Source of the DNA: Piscicola geometra
Taxonomy: Eukaryota > Annelida > Clitellata > Hirudinida > Piscicolidae
Assembly (NCBI GenBank): GCA_943735955.1
Contig: OX030962.1
Coordinates: 3,104,610 to 3,168,609, forward strand
Length of the DNA: 64,000 nucleotides
Reading direction: 5' to 3'
Shown in pieces: positions 1 through 14,200 of this stretch. The position numbers were made by a program, and so were the translations under genes. Below the pieces are notes generated by a model. The model made no database searches and had not been told where the DNA came from. It saw only the letters and a list, made by a program, of their open reading frames with translations. Every line of letters starts with the position of its first letter. Positions within the stretch are counted from its first letter, which is position 1.

Positions 1-1671
1 GTGGGATGGAGGGATGGGTGTCTGTGGGATAAAGGGGTGGGTGTCTGTGGGATGGAGGGGTGGGAGTCTGTGGGATGAAGGGGTGGGTCTGTGGGATGGA
101 GGGTGGGTGTCTGTGAGATAGAGGGGTGGGTGTCTGTGGGATGGAGGGGTGGAGGGGTGGGTGTCTGTGGGATGGAGAGGTGGGTGTCTGTGGGATGGAG
201 GGGTGGGTGTCTGAGATGAATGGAGGGTGGGTATCTGTGGGATGGACGGATGGAGGGGTGGGTGTCTGTGGGACGGAGGGGTGGGTGTCTGTGGGATGGA
301 GGGGTGGGTGTCTGTGAGATGGATGGAAGGTGGGTGTCTGTGAGATCGATGGATGGAGGGGTGGGTGTCTGTGAGATGAAGGGGTGGGTGTCTGTGGGAT
401 TGAGGGGTGGGTGTCTGTGGGATGGAGGGATGGAAGGTGGGTGTCTGTGGGATGGAGGGGTGGGTGGGTGTCTGTGGAATGGATGGATGGAGGGGTGGGT
501 GTCTGTGGGATGGAGGGGCGGGTGTCTGTGGGATGGAGAATTGGGTGTCTGTGGGATGGAAGGGTGAGTGTTTGTGGGATGGAGAGTGGGTGTCAGTGGG
601 ATGGATAGAGGGTGGGTGTCTGTGGGATGGATGGATGGAGGGGTGGGTGTCTGTGGGATGGAGGGGTGGGTGTCTGTGGGATTGAGGGGTGGGTGTCTGT
701 GGGATGGAGGGGTGGGTGTCTGTGGGATGGAGAGGTGGGTGTCTGTGGGATGGAGGAGTGAGTGTTTGTGGGATGGAGGGATGGGTGTCTGTGGGATGGA
801 GGGGTGGGTGTCTGTGGGATGGAGGGGTGGGTGTCTGTGGGATTGAGGGGTGGGTGTCTGTGGGATGGAGGGGTGGGTGTCTGTGGGATGGAGAGGTGGG
901 TGTCTGTGGGATGGAGGAGTGAGTGTTTGTGGGATGGAGGGATGGGTGTCTGTGGGATAAAGGGGTGGGTGTCTTTGGGATGGAGGGGTGGGAGTCTGTG
1001 GGATGAAGGGGTGGGTCTGTGGGATGGAGGGTGGGTGTCTGTGAGATAGAGGGGTGGGTGTCTGTGGGATGGAGGGGTGGGTGTCTGTGGGATGGAGAGG
1101 TGGGTGTCTGTGGGATGGAGGGGTGGGTGTCTGAGATGAATGGAGGGTGGGTATCTGTGGGATGGACGGATGGAGGGGTGGGTGTCTGTGGGACGGAGGG
1201 GTGGGTGTCTGTGGGATGGAGGGGTGGGTGTCTGTGAGATGGATGGAAGGTGGGTGTCTGTGAGATCGATGGATGGAGGGGTGGGTGTCTGTGAGATGAA
1301 GGGGTGGGTGTCTGTGGGATTGAGGGGTGGGTGTCTGTGGGATGGAGGGGTGGGTGTCTGTGGGATGGAGGGGTGAGTGTCTGTGAGATGGAGGGGTGGG
1401 TGTCTGTGGGATGGAGGGGTGGGTGTCTGTGAGATGGAGGGGTGGGTGTCTGTGGGATGGAGAAGTGGGTGTCTGTGGGATGGAGGGGTGGGTGTCTGTG
1501 GGATGGAGGGGTGGGTGTCTGTGGGATGAAGGGGTGGGTGTCTGTGGGATTGAGGTGTGGGTGTCTGTGGGATGGAGGGGTGGGTGTCTGTGGGATGGAG
1601 GGGTGGGTGTCTGTGGGATGGAGGGGAGGGTGTCTGTGGGATGGAGGGGTGGGTGTCTGTGAGATGGAGGG

Positions 1672-4540
1672 GTGGGTGTCTGTGGGATGGAGGAGTTGGT
1701 GTCTGTGGGATGGATAGAGGGTGGGTGTCTGTGGGACGGATGGACGGAGGGGTGGGTGTCTGTGGGATGTAGGGGTGGGTGTCTGTGGGATGGAGGGGAG
1801 GGTGTCTGTGGGATGGAAGGTGGGTGTCTGTGGGATGGAGGGGTGGGTGGGTGTCTGTGGAATGGATGGATAGAGGGGTGGGTGTCTGTGGAATGGATGG
1901 ATGGAGAGGTGGGTGTCTGTGGGATGTAGGGGCGGGTGTCTGTGGGATGGAGGAGTGGGTGTCTGTGGGATGGAGGGGTGAGTGTTTGTGGGATGGAGAG
2001 TGGGTGTCTGTGGGATGGATAGAGGGTGGGTGTCTGTGGGATGTATGGATGGAGGGGTGGGTGTCTGTGGGATGGAGGGGTGGGTGTCTGTGGGATGGAA
2101 GGTGGGTGTCTGTGGGATGGAGGGGTGGGTGGGTGTCTGTGGAATGGATGGATGGAGGGGTGGGTGTCTGTGGGATGAAAAGTAGGTGTCTGTGGGATGG
2201 AGGGGAGGGTGTCTGTGGGATGGAGGGTGGGTGTCTGTGGGATGGAGGGGTGGGTGTCTGTGGAATGGAGGGGTGGGTGTTTGTGGGATGGAAGGTGGGT
2301 GTCTGTGGGATGGAGGGTGGGTGTCTGTGGGATGGAGGGGTGGGTGTCTGTGGGATGGATGGATGGAGGGGTGGGTGTCTGTGGGATGGAGGGGTGGGTG
2401 TCTGTGGGATGGAGGGGAGGGTGTCTGTGGGATGGAGGGGTGGGTGTCTGTGAGATGGAGGGGTGGGTGTCTGTGGGATGGAGGAGTTGGTGTCTGTGGG
2501 ATGGATAGAGGGTGGGTGTCTGTGGGACGGATGGACGGAGGGGTGGGTGTCTGTGGGATGTAGGGGTGGGTGTCTGTGGGATGGAGGGGAGGGTGTCTGT
2601 GGGATGGAAGGTGGGTGTCTGTGGGATGGAGGGGTGGGTGGGTGTCTGTGGAATGGATGGATAGAGGGGTGGGTGTCTGTGGAATGGATGGATGGAGAGG
2701 TGGGTGTCTGTGGGATGTAGGGGCGGGTGTCTGTGGGATGGAGGAGTGGGTGTCTGTGGGATGGAGGGGTGAGTGTTTGTGGGATGGAGAGTGGGTGTCT
2801 GTGGGATGGATAGAGGGTGGGTGTCTGTGGGATGTATGGATGGAGGGGTGGGTGTCTGTGGGATGGAGGGGTGGGTGTCTGTGGGATGGAAGGTGGGTGT
2901 CTGTGGGATGGAGGGGTGGGTGGGTGTCTGTGGAATGGATGGATGGAGGGGTGGGTGTCTGTGGGATGAAAAGTAGGTGTCTGTGGGATGGAGGGAAGGG
3001 TGTCTGTGGGATGGAGGGTGGGTGTCTGTGGGATGGAGGGGTGGGTGTCTGTGGAATGGAGGGGTGGGTGTTTGTGGGATGGAAGGTGGGTGTCTGTGGG
3101 ATGGAGGGTGGGTGTCTGTGGGATGGAGGGGTGGGTGTCTGTGGGATGGATGGATGGAGGGGTGGGTGTCTGTGGGATGGAGGGGTGGGTGTTTGTGGGA
3201 TGGAAGGTGGGTGTCTGTGGGATCGATGGATGGAGGGGTCGGTGTCTGTGGGATGGAGGATAGGGTGTCTGTAAGATGGAGGATGGGTGTCTGTGGGATG
3301 GAGTGGTGAGTGTCTGTGGGATGGAGGAGTTGGTGTCTGTGGGATGGAGGGGTGGGTGTCTGTGGGATGGAGGAGTTGGTGTCTGTGGGATGGAGGGGTT
3401 GGTGTCTGTGGGATGGAGGGGTGGGTGTCTGTGGGATGGAGGGGTGGGTGTCTGTGGGATGAAGGAGTGGGTGTCTGTGGGATGGAGGGGTGAGTGTTTG
3501 TGGGATGGAGAGGTGGGTGTCTGTGGGATGGAGGGGTGGGAGTCTGTGGGATGGATGGATGGAGGGGTGGCTTTCTGTGGGATGGAGGGATGGGTGTCTG
3601 TGGGATGAAGGGGAGGGTGTCTGTGGGATGGAGGGTGGGTCTCTGTGGGATGGAGGAGTGGGTGTCTGTGTGATGAAGGGGAGGGTGTTTGTGGAATGGA
3701 GGGTGGGTATCTGTGGGATGGAGGGGTGGGTGTCTGTGAGATGGATGGAGGGTGGGTGTCTGTGGGAAGGATGGATGGAGTAGTCGGTGTCTGTGGAATG
3801 GAGGAGTGGGTGTTTGTGGGATGGAAGGTGGGTGTCTGTGGGATGGAGGGTGGGTGTCTGTGGGATGGAGGGGTGGGTGTCTGTGGGATGGATGGATGGA
3901 GGGGTGGGTGTCTGTGGGATGGAGGGGTGGGTGTTTGTGGGATGGAAGGTGGGTGTCTGTGGGATCGATGGATGGAGGGGTCGGTGTCTGTGGGATGGAG
4001 GATAGGGTGTCTGTAAGATGGAGGATGGGTGTCTGTGGGATGGAGTGGTGAGTGTCTGTGGGATGGAGGAGTTGGTGTCTGTGGGATGGAGGGGTGGGTG
4101 TCTGTGGGATGGAGGAGTTGGTGTCTGTGGGATGGAGGGGTTGGTGTCTGTGGGATGGAGGGGTGGGTGTCTGTGGGATGGAGGGGTGGGTGTCTGTGGG
4201 ATGAAGGAGTGGGTGTCTGTGGGATGGAGGGGTGAGTGTTTGTGGGATGGAGAGGTGGGTGTCTGTGGGATGGAGGGGTGGGAGTCTGTGGGATGGATGG
4301 ATGGAGGGTTGGCTTTCTGTGGGATGGAGGGATGGGTGTCTGTGGGATGAAGGGGAGGGTGTCTGTGGGATGGAGGGTGGGTCTCTGTGGGATGGAGGAG
4401 TGGGTGTCTGTGTGATGAAGGGGAGGGTGTTTGTGGAATGGAGGGTGGGTATCTGTGGGATGGAGGGGTGGGTGTCTGTGAGATGGATGGAGGGTGGGTG
4501 TCTGTGGGAAGGATGGATGGAGTAGTCGGTGTCTGTGGGA
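1672..4540. repeat. Nested duplications, offsets 791 and 742 bp
   Basis: Variant blocks at 1672, 1779, 1982 and 2186 recur at 2463, 2570, 2773 and 2977, an exact offset of 791 bp. Just to the right, blocks at 3276, 3287, 3490 and 3645 recur at 4018, 4029, 4232 and 4387, an offset of 742 bp. Copies differ by only a few substitutions. Neither offset is a multiple of 23 because variant units of 22, 27 and 31 bp lie inside the copies. These are duplications of many units at once and not single-unit slippage. Confidence 0.85.
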
Positions 4541-6066
4541 TGGAGGGGTGGGTGTCTGTGGGATGGAGGAGTTGGTGTCTGTGGGATGGAGGGGTGGGTG
4601 TCTGTGGGATGGAGGGGTGGGTGTCTGTGGGATGGAGGGGTGGGTGTCTGTGGGATGGAGGAGTTGGTGTCTGTGGGATGGAGGGGTGGGTGTCTGTGGG
4701 ATGGAGGGGTGGGTGTCTGTGGGATGGAGGGGTGGGTGTCTGTGGGATGGAGGGGTGGGTGTCTGTGGGATGGAGGGGTGAGTGTTTGTGGGATGGAGAG
4801 GTGGGTGTCTGTGGGATGGAGGGGTGGGAGTCTGTGGGATGGATGGATGGAGGGGTGGCTTTCTGTGGGATGGAGGGATGGGTGTCTGTGGGATGAAGGG
4901 GTGGGTGTCTGTGGGATGGAGGAGTTGGTGTCTGTGGAAGGAAGGGGTGGGTGTCTGTGGGATTGAGGGGTGGGTGTCTGTGAGATGGAGGGGTGGGTGT
5001 CTGTGGGATGGAGGGGTGGGTGTCTGTGGGATGGAGGGGTGAGTGTTTGTGGGATGGAGGGTGGGTGTCTGTGGGATGGATAGAGGGTGGGTGTCTGTGG
5101 GATGGATGGATAGAGGGATGGGTGTCTGTGGGATGGAGGGGTGGGTGACTGTGGGATGGAGGAGAGGGTGTCTGTGGGATGGAGGGTGGGTGTCTGTGGG
5201 ATGGAGGGGTGGGTGTCTGTGGGATGGAGGGGTGGGTGTCTGTGGGATGGAGGGGTGAGTGTCTGTGAGATGGAGGGGTGGGTGTCTGTGGGATGGAGGG
5301 GTGGGTGTCTGTGAGATGGAGGGGTGGGTGTCTGTGGGATGGAGAAGTGGGTGTCTGTGGGATGGAGGGGTGGGTGTCTGTGGGATGGAGGGGTGGGTGT
5401 CTGTGGGATGAAGGGGTGGGTGTCTGTGGGATTGAGGTGTGGGTGTCTGTGGGATGGAGGGGTGGGTGTCTGTGGGATGGAGGGGCGGGTGTCTGTGGGA
5501 TGGAAAAGTGGGTGTCTGTAGGATGGAGGAGTGAGTGTTTGTTTGATGGAGAGTGGGTGTCTGTGGGATGGATAGAGGGTGGGTGTCTGTGGGACGGATG
5601 GACGGAGGGGTGAGTGTCTGTGGGATGTAGGGGTGGGTGTCTGTGGGATGGAGGGGAGGGTGTCTGTGGGATGGAAGGTGGGTGTCTGTGGGATGGAGGG
5701 GTGGGTGGGTGTCTGTCGAATGGATGGATAGAGGGGTGGGTGTCTGTGGAATGGATGGATGGAGAGGTGGGTGTCTGTGGGATGTAGGGGCGGGTGTCTG
5801 TGGGATGGAGGAGTGGGTGTCTGTGGGATGGAGGGGTGAGTGTTTGTGGGATGGAGAGTGGGTGTCTGTGGGATGGATAGAGGGTGGGTGTCTGTGGGAT
5901 GTATGGATGGAGGGGTGGGTGTCTGTGGGATGGAGGGGTGGGTGTCTGTGGGATGGAGGGGTGGGTGTCTGTGGGATGGAAGGTGGGTGTCTGTGGGATG
6001 GAGGGGTGGGTGGGTGTCTGTGGAATGGATGGATGGAGGGGTGGGTGTCTGTGGGATGAAAAGTAG

Positions 6067-8210
6067 GTGTCTGTGGGATGGAGGGGAGGGTGTCTGTGGG
6101 ATGGAGGGTGGGTGTCTGTGGGATGGAGGGGTGGGTGTCTGTGGAATGGAGGGGTGGGTGTTTGTGGGATGGAAGGTGGGTGTCTGTGGGATGGAGGGTG
6201 GGTGTCTGTGGGATGGAGGGGTGGGTGTCTGTGGGATGGATGGATGGAGGGGTGGGTGTCTGTGGGATGGAGGGGTGGGTGTTTGTGGGATGGAAGGTGG
6301 GTGTCTGTGGGATCGATGGATGGAGGGGTCGGTGTCTGTGGGATGGAGGATAGGGTGTCTGTAAGATGGAGGATGGGTGTCTGTGGGATGGAGTGGTGAG
6401 TGTCTGTGGGATGGAGGAGTTGGTGTCTGTGGGATGGAGGGGTGGGTGTCTGTGGGATGGAGGAGTTGGTGTCTGTGGGATGGAGGGGTTGGTGTCTGTG
6501 GGATGGAGGGGTGGGTGTCTGTGGGATGGAGGGGTGGGTGTCTGTGGGATGAAGGAGTGGGTGTCTGTGGGATGGAGGGGTGAGTGTTTGTGGGATGGAG
6601 AGGTGGGTGTCTGTGGGATGGAGGGGTGGGAGTCTGTGGGATGGATGGATGGAGGGGTGGCTTTCTGTGGGATGGAGGGATGGGTGTCTGTGGGATGAAG
6701 GGGAGGGTGTCTGTGGGATGGAGGGTGGGTCTCTGTGGGATGGAGGAGTGGGTGTCTGTGTGATGAAGGGGAGGGTGTTTGTGGAATGGAGGGTGGGTAT
6801 CTGTGGGATGGAGGGGTGGGTGTCTGTGAGATGGATGGAGGGTGGGTGTCTGTGGGAAGGATGGATGGAGTAGTCGGTGTCTGTGGGATGGAGGGGTGGG
6901 TGTCTGTGGGATGGAGGAGTTGGTGTCTGTGGGATGGAGGGGTGGGTGTCTGTGGGATGGAGGAGTTGGTGTCTGTGGGATGGAGGGGTGGGTGTCTGTG
7001 GGATGGAGGGGTGGGTGTCTGTGGGATGGAGGGGTGGGTGGGTGTCTGTGGAATGGATGGATAGAGGGGTGGGTGTCTGTGGAATGGATGGATGGAGAGG
7101 TGGGTGTCTGTGGGATGTAGGGGCGGGTGTCTGTGGGATGGAGGAGTGGGTGTCTGTGGGATGGAGGGGTGAGTGTTTGTGGGATGGAGAGTGGGTGTCT
7201 GTGGGATGGATAGAGGGTGGGTGTCTGTGGGATGTATGGATGGAGGGGTGGGTGTCTGTGGGATGGAGGGGTGGGTGTCTGTGGGATGGAGGGGTGGGTG
7301 TCTGTGGGATGGAAGGTGGGTGTCTGTGGGATGGAGGGGTGGGTGGGTGTCTGTGGAATGGATGGATGGAGGGGTGGGTGTCTGTGGGATGGAAAGTAGG
7401 TGTCTGTGGGATGGAGGGGAGGGTGTCTGTGGGATGGAGGGTGGGTGTCTGTGGGATGGAGGGGTGGGTGTCTGTGGAATGGAGGGGTGGGTGTTTGTGG
7501 GATGGAAGGTGGGTGTCTGTGGGATGGAGGGTGGGTGTCTGTGGGATGGAGGGGTGGGTGTCTGTGGGATGGATGGATGGAGGGGTGGGTGTCTGTGGGA
7601 TGGAGGGGTGGGTGTTTGTGGGATGGAAGGTGGGTGTCTGTGGGATCGATGGATGGAGGGGTCGGTGTCTGTGGGATGGAGGATAGGGTGTCTGTAAGAT
7701 GGAGGATGGGTGTCTGTGGGATGGAGTGGTGAGTGTCTGTGGGATGGAGGAGTTGGTGTCTGTGGGATGGAGGGGTGGGTGTCTGTGGGATGGAGGAGTT
7801 GGTGTCTGTGGGATGGAGGGGTTGGTGTCTGTGGGATGGAGGGGTGGGTGTCTGTGGGATGGAGGGGTGGGTGTCTGTGGGATGAAGGAGTGGGTGTCTT
7901 TGGGATGGAGGGGTGAGTGTTTGTGGGATGGAGAGGTGGGTGTCTGTGGGATGGAGGGGTGGGAGTCTGTGGGATGGATGGATGGAGGGGTGGCTTTCTG
8001 TGGGATGGAGGGATGGGTGTCTGTGGGATGAAGGGGAGGGTGTCTGTGGGATGGAGGGTGGGTCTCTGTGGGATGGAGGAGTGGGTGTCTGTGTGATGAA
8101 GGGGAGGGTGTTTGTGGAATGGAGGGTGGGTATCTGTGGGATGGAGGGGTGGGTGTCTGTGAGATGGATGGAGGGTGGGTGTCTGTGGGAAGGATGGATG
8201 GAGTAGTCGG
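6067..8210. repeat. Duplication, offset 1333 bp
   Basis: Blocks beginning at 6067, 6366, 6377 and 6580 recur at 7400, 7699, 7710 and 7913. The same variant order also appears near 2977-3490, so this is a third and fourth use of a module already present at the left of the window. The copies carry small private differences, such as GTCTTTGGG near 7899. Confidence 0.8.
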
Positions 8211-11200
8211 TGTCTGTGGGATGGAGGGGTGGGTGTCTGTGGGATGGAGGAGTTGCTGTCTGTGGGATGGAGGGGTGGGTGTCTGTGGGATGGAGGAGTT
8301 GGTGTCTGTGGGATGGAGGGGTGGGTGTCTGTGGGATGGAGGGGTGGGTGTCTGTGGGATGGAGGGGTGGGTGTCTGTGGGATGGAGGAGTTGGTGTCTG
8401 TGGGATGGAGGGGTGGGTGTCTGTGGGATGGAGGAGTTGGTGTCTGTGGGATGGAGGGGTGGGTGTCTGTGGGATGGAGGGGTGGGTGTCTGTGGGATGG
8501 AGGGGTGGGTGTCTGTGGGATGGAGGGGTGGGTGTCTGTGGGATGGAGGGGTGAGTGTTTGTGGGATGGAGAGGTGGGTGTCTGTGGGATGGAGGGGTGG
8601 GAGTCTGTGGGATGGATGGATGGAGGGGTGGCTTTCTGTGGGATGGAGGGATGGGTGTCTGTGGGATGAAGGGGAGGGTGTCTGTGGGATGGAGGGTGGG
8701 TCACTGTGGGATGGAGGAGTGGGTGTCTGTGTGATGAAGGGGAGGGTGTTTGTGGAATGGAGGGTGGGTATCTGTGGGATGGAGGGGTGGGTGTCTGTGA
8801 GATGGATGGAGGGTGGGTCTCTGTGGGAAGGATGGATGGAGTAGTCGGTGTCTGTGGGATGGAGGGGTGGGTGTCTGTGGGATGGAGGAGTTGGTGTCTG
8901 TGGGATGGAGGGGTGGGTGTCTGTGGGATTAAGGAGTTGGTGTCTGTGGGATGGAGGGGTGGGTGTCTGTGGGATGGAGGGGTGGGTGTCTGAGGGATGG
9001 AGGGGTGGGTGTCTGTGGGATGGAGGGGTGGGTGTCTGAGGGATGGAGGGGTGGGTGTCTGTGGGATGGAGGGGTGGGTGTCTGTGGGATGGATGGAGGG
9101 TGGGTGTCTGTGGGATGGAGGAGTGAGTGTTTGTGGGATGGAGGGGTTGGTGTCTGTGGGATGGAGGGGTGGGTGTCTGTGGGATGGAGGGGTGGGTGTC
9201 TGTGGGATGAAGGAGTGGGTGTCTGTGGGATGGAGGGGTGAGTGTTTGTGGGATGGAGAGGTGGGTGTCTGTGGGATGGAGGGGTGGGAGTCTGTGGGAT
9301 GGATGGATGGAGGGGTGGCTTTCTGTGGGATGGAGGGATGGGTGTCTGTGGGATGAAGGGGAGGGTGTCTGTGGGATGGAGGGTGGGTCTCTGTGGGATG
9401 GAGGAGTGGGTGTCTGTGTGATGAAGGGGAGGGTGTTTGTGGAATGGAGGGTGGGTATCTGTGGGATGGAGGGGTGGGTGTCTGTGAGATGGATGGAGGG
9501 TGGGTGTCTGTGGGAAGGATGGATGGAGTAGTCGGTGTCTGTGGGATGGAGGGGTGGGTGTCTGTGGGATGGAGGAGTTGGTGTCTGTGGGATGGAGGGG
9601 TGGGTGTCTGTGGGATGGAGGAGTTGGTGTCTGTGGGATGGAGGGGTGGGTGTCTGTGGGATGGAGGGGTGGGTGTCTGTGGGATGGAGGGGTGGGTGTC
9701 TGTGGGATGGAGGAGTTGGTGTCTGTGGGATGGAGGGGTGGGTGTCTGTGGGATGGAGGAGTTGGTGTCTGTGGGATGGAGGGGTGGGTGTCTGTGGGAT
9801 GGAGGGGTGGGTGTCTTTGGGATGGAGGGGTGGGTGTCTGTGGGATGGAGGGGTGGGTGTCTGTGGGATGGAGGGGTGAGTGTTTGTGGGATGGAGAGGT
9901 GGGTGTCTGTGGGATGGAGGGGTGGGAGTCTGTGGGATGGATGGATGGAGGGGTGGCTTTCTGTGGGATGGAGGGATGGGTGTCTGTGGGATGAAGGGGA
10001 GGGTGTCTGTGGGATGGAGGGTGGGTCACTGTGGGATGGAGGAGTGGGTGTCTGTGTGATGAAGGGGAGGGTGTTTGTGGAATGGAGGGTGGGTATCTGT
10101 GGGATGGAGGGGTGGGTGTCTGTGAGATGGATGGAGGGTGGGTGTCTGTGGGAAGGATGGATGGAGTAGTCGGTGTCTGTGGAATGGAGGGGTGGGTGTC
10201 TGTGGGATGGAGGAGTTGGTGTCTGTGGGATGGAGGGGTGGGTGTCTGTGGGATTAAGGAGTTGGTGTCTGTGGGATGGAGGGGTGGGTGTCTGTGGGAT
10301 GGAGGGGTGGGTGTCTGAGGGATGGAGGGGTGGGTGTCTGTGGGATGGAGGGGTGGGTGTCTGTGGGATGGATGGAGGGTGGGTGTCTGTGGGAAGGATG
10401 GATGGAGTAGTCGGTGTCTGTGGGATGGAGGGGTGGGTGTCTGTGGGATGGAGGAGTTGGTGTCTGTGGGATGGAGGGGTGGGTGTCTGTGGGATGGAGG
10501 AGTTGGTGTCTGTGGGATGGAGGGGTGGGTGTCTGTGGGATGGAGGGGTGGGTGTCTGTGGGATGGAGGGGTGGGTGTCTGTGGGATGGAGGGGTGGGTG
10601 TCTGTGGGATGAAGGGGTGGGTGTCTGTGGGATGGAGGGGTGAGTGTTTGTGGGATGGAGAGGTGGGTGTCTGTGGGATGGAGGGTGGGTGTCTCTAAGA
10701 TAGAGGGGTGAGTGTTTGTGGGATGGAGAGGTGGGTGTCTGTGGGATGGAGGGTGGGTGTCTCTAAGATAGAGGGGTGGGTGTCTGTGGGATGGAGGGGT
10801 GGGTGTCTGTGGGATGGAGGGGTGGGTGTCTGTGGGATGGAGGGGTGGGTGTCTGTGGGATGAAGGGGTGGGTGTCTGTGAGATGGATGAAGGGTGGGTG
10901 TCTGTGGGATGGATGGTTGGAGGGGTGGGTTTCTGTGGGATGGAGGGATGGGTGTCTGTGGGATGGAGGGGAGGGTGTCTGTGGGATGGAGGGTGGGTCT
11001 CTGTGGGATGGAAGAGTGGGTGTCTGTGTGATGAAGGGGTGGGTGTTTGTGGAATGAAGGGTGGGTGTCTGTGGGATGGAGGGGTGGGTGTCTGTGAGAT
11101 GGAGGAGTTGGTGTCTGTGGAATGAAGGGGTGGGTGTCTGTGGGATTGAGGAGTGGGTGTCTGTGGGATGGAGGGGTGGGTGTCTGTGGGATGGAGGGGT

Positions 11201-14200
11201 GGGTGTCTGTGGGATGGAGGAGTGTGTGTTTGTGGGATGGAGGGATGGGTGTCTGTGGGATAAAGGGATGGGTGTCTGTGGGATGAAGGGGTGGGTGTCT
11301 GTGGGATGGAGGAGTTGGTGTCTGTGGAAGGAAGGGGTGGGTGTCTGTGGGATTGAGGGGTGGGTGTCTGTGAGATGGAGGGGTGGGTGTCTGTGGGATG
11401 GAGGGGTGGGTGTCTGTGGGATGGAGGGGTGAGTGTTTGTGGGATGGAGGGTGGGTGTCTGTGGGATGGATAGAGGGTGGGTGTCTGTGGGATGGATGGA
11501 TAGAGGGATGGGTGTCTGTGGGATGGAGGGGTGGGTGTCTGTGGGATGGAGGGGTGGGTGTCTGTGGGATGGAAGGTGGGTGTCTGTGGGATGGAAAGTA
11601 GGTGTCTGTGGGATGGAGGGCAGGGTGTCTGTGGGATGGAGGGTGGGTGTCTGTGGGATGGATAGAGGGTGGGTGTCTGTGGGATGGATGGATAGAGGGA
11701 TGGGTGTCTGTGGGATGGAGGGGTGGGTGTCTGTGGAATGGATGGATGGAGGGGTGGGTGTCTGTGGGATGGAAAGTAGGTGTCTGTGAGATGGAGGGGT
11801 GGGTGTCTGTGGGATGGAGAAGTGGGTGTCTGTGGGATGGAGAAGTGGGTGTCTGTGGGATGGAGGGGTGGGTGTCTGTGGGATGGAGGGGTGGGTGTCT
11901 GTGGGATGGAGGGGTGGGTGTCTGTGGGATGGAGGGGTGGGTGTCTGTGGGATGGAAAGTAGGTGTCTGTGGGATGGAGGGCAGGGTGTCTGTGGGATGG
12001 AGGGTGGGTGTCTGTGGGATGGATAGAGGGTGGGTGTCTGTGGGATGGATGGATAGAGGGATGGGTGTCTGTGGGATGGAGGGGTGGGTGACTGTGGGAT
12101 GGAGGAGAGTGTGTCTGTGGGATGGAGGGTGGGTGTCTGTGGGATGGAGGGGTGGGTGTCTGTGGGATGGAGGGGTGGGTGTCTGTGGGATGGAGGGGTG
12201 AGTGTCTGTGAGATGGAGGGGTGGGTGTCTGTGGGATGGAGGGGTGGGTGTCTGTGAGATGGAGGGGTGGGTGTCTGTGGGATGGAGAAGTGGGTGTCTG
12301 TGGGATGGAGGGGTGGGTGTCTGTGGGATGGAGGGGTGGGTGTCTGTGGGATGGAGGGGTGGGTGTCTGTGGGATTGAGGTGTGGGTGTCTGTGGGATGG
12401 AGGGGTGGGTGTCTGTGGGATGGAGGGGCGGGTGTCTGTGGGATGGAAAAGTGGGTGTCTGTAGGATGGAGGAGTGAGTGTTTGTGGGATGGAGAGTGGG
12501 TGTCTGTGGGATGGATAGAGGGTGGTTGTCTGTGGGACGGATGGACGGAGGGGTGGGTGTCTGTGGGATGGAGGGGTGGGTGTCTGTGGGATGGAGGGGA
12601 GGGTGTCTGTGGGATGGAAGGTGGGTGTCTGTGGGATGGAGGGGTGGGTGGGTGTCTGTGGAATGGATGGATAGAGGGGTGGGTGTCTGTGGAATGGATG
12701 GATGGAGATGTGGGTGTCTGTGGGATGTAGGGGCGGGTGTCTGTGGGATGGAGGAGTGGGTGTCTGTGGGATGGAGGGGTGAGTGTTTGTGGGATGGAGA
12801 GTGGGTGTCTGTGGGATGGATAGAGGGTGGGTGTCTGTGGGATGGATGGATGGAGGGGTGGGTGTCTGTGGGATGGAGGGGTGGGTGTCTGTGGGATGGA
12901 GGGGTGGGTGTCTGTGGGATGGAAGGTGGGTGTCTGTGGGATGGAGGGGTGGGTGGGTGTCTGTGGAATGGATGGATGGAGGGGTGGGTGTCTGTGGGAT
13001 GGAAAGTAGGTGTCTGTGAGATGGAGGGGTGGGTGTCTGTGGGATGGAGAAGTGGGTGTCTGTGGGATGAAGGGGTGGGTGTCTGTGGGATGGAGGGGTG
13101 AGTGTTTGTGGGATGGAGAGGTGGGTGTCTGTGGGATGGAGGGTGGGTGTCTCTAAGATAGAGGGGTGAGTGTTTGTGGGATGGAGAGGTGGGTGTCTGT
13201 GGGATGGAGGGTGGGTGTCTCTAAGATAGAGGGGTGGGTGTCTGTGGGATGGAGGGGTGGGTGTCTGTGGGATGGAGGGGTGGGTGTCTGTGGGATGGAG
13301 GGGTGGGTGTCTGTGGGATGGAGGGGTGGGTGTCTGTGGGATGGAGGAGTTGGTGTCTGTGGGATGGAGGGGTGGGTGTCTGTGGGATGGAGGAGTTGGT
13401 GTCTGTGGGATGGAGGGGTGGGAGTCTGTGGGATGGATGGATGGAGGGGTGGCTTTCTGTGGGATGGAGGGATGGGTGTCTGTGGGATGAAGGGGAGGGT
13501 GTCTGTGGGATGGAGGGTGGGTCTCTGTGGGATGGAGGAGTGGGTGTCTGTGTGATGAAGGGGAGGGTGTTTGTGGAATGGAGGGTGGGTATCTGTGGGA
13601 TGGAGGGGTGGGTGTCTGTGAGATGGATGGAGGGTGGGTGTCTGTGGGAAGGATGGATGGAGTAGTCGGTGTCTGTGGGATGGAGGGGTGGGTGTCTGTG
13701 GGATGGAGGAGTTGCTGTCTGTGGGATGGAGGGGTGGGTGTCTGTGGGATGGAGGAGTTGGTGTCTGTGGGATGGAGGGGTGGGTGTCTGTGGGATGGAG
13801 GGGTGGGTGTCTGTGGGATGGAGGGGTGGGTGTCTGTGGGATGGAGGAGTTGGTGTCTGTGGGATGGAGGGGTGGGTGTCTGTGGGATGGAGGAGTTGGT
13901 GTCTGTGGGATGGAGGGGTGGGTGTCTGTGGGATGGAGGGGTGGGTGTCTGTGGGATGGAGGGGTGGGTGTCTGTGGGATGGAGGGGTGGGTGTCTGTGG
14001 GATGGAGGGGTGAGTGTTTGTGGGATGGAGAGGTGGGTGTCTGTGGGATGGAGGGGTGGGAGTCTGTGGGATGGATGGATGGAGGGGTGGCTTTCTGTGG
14101 GATGGAGGGATGGGTGTCTGTGGGATGAAGGGGAGGGTGTCTGTGGGATGGAGGGTGGGTCACTGTGGGATGGAGGAGTGGGTGTCTGTGTGATGAAGGG

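Noticed and set aside
593..8704. A 2,703-codon open frame on the minus strand, rich in Pro, Thr, His and Ser with a 23-residue period
   Set aside because: It is the translation of the 23-bp minisatellite, whose complement has no stop in any frame. Its first codon is a GTG made by one variant unit (CACTG at 8702) and its stop another single variant (GTCAGTG at 592). There is no ATG, promoter or splice context.
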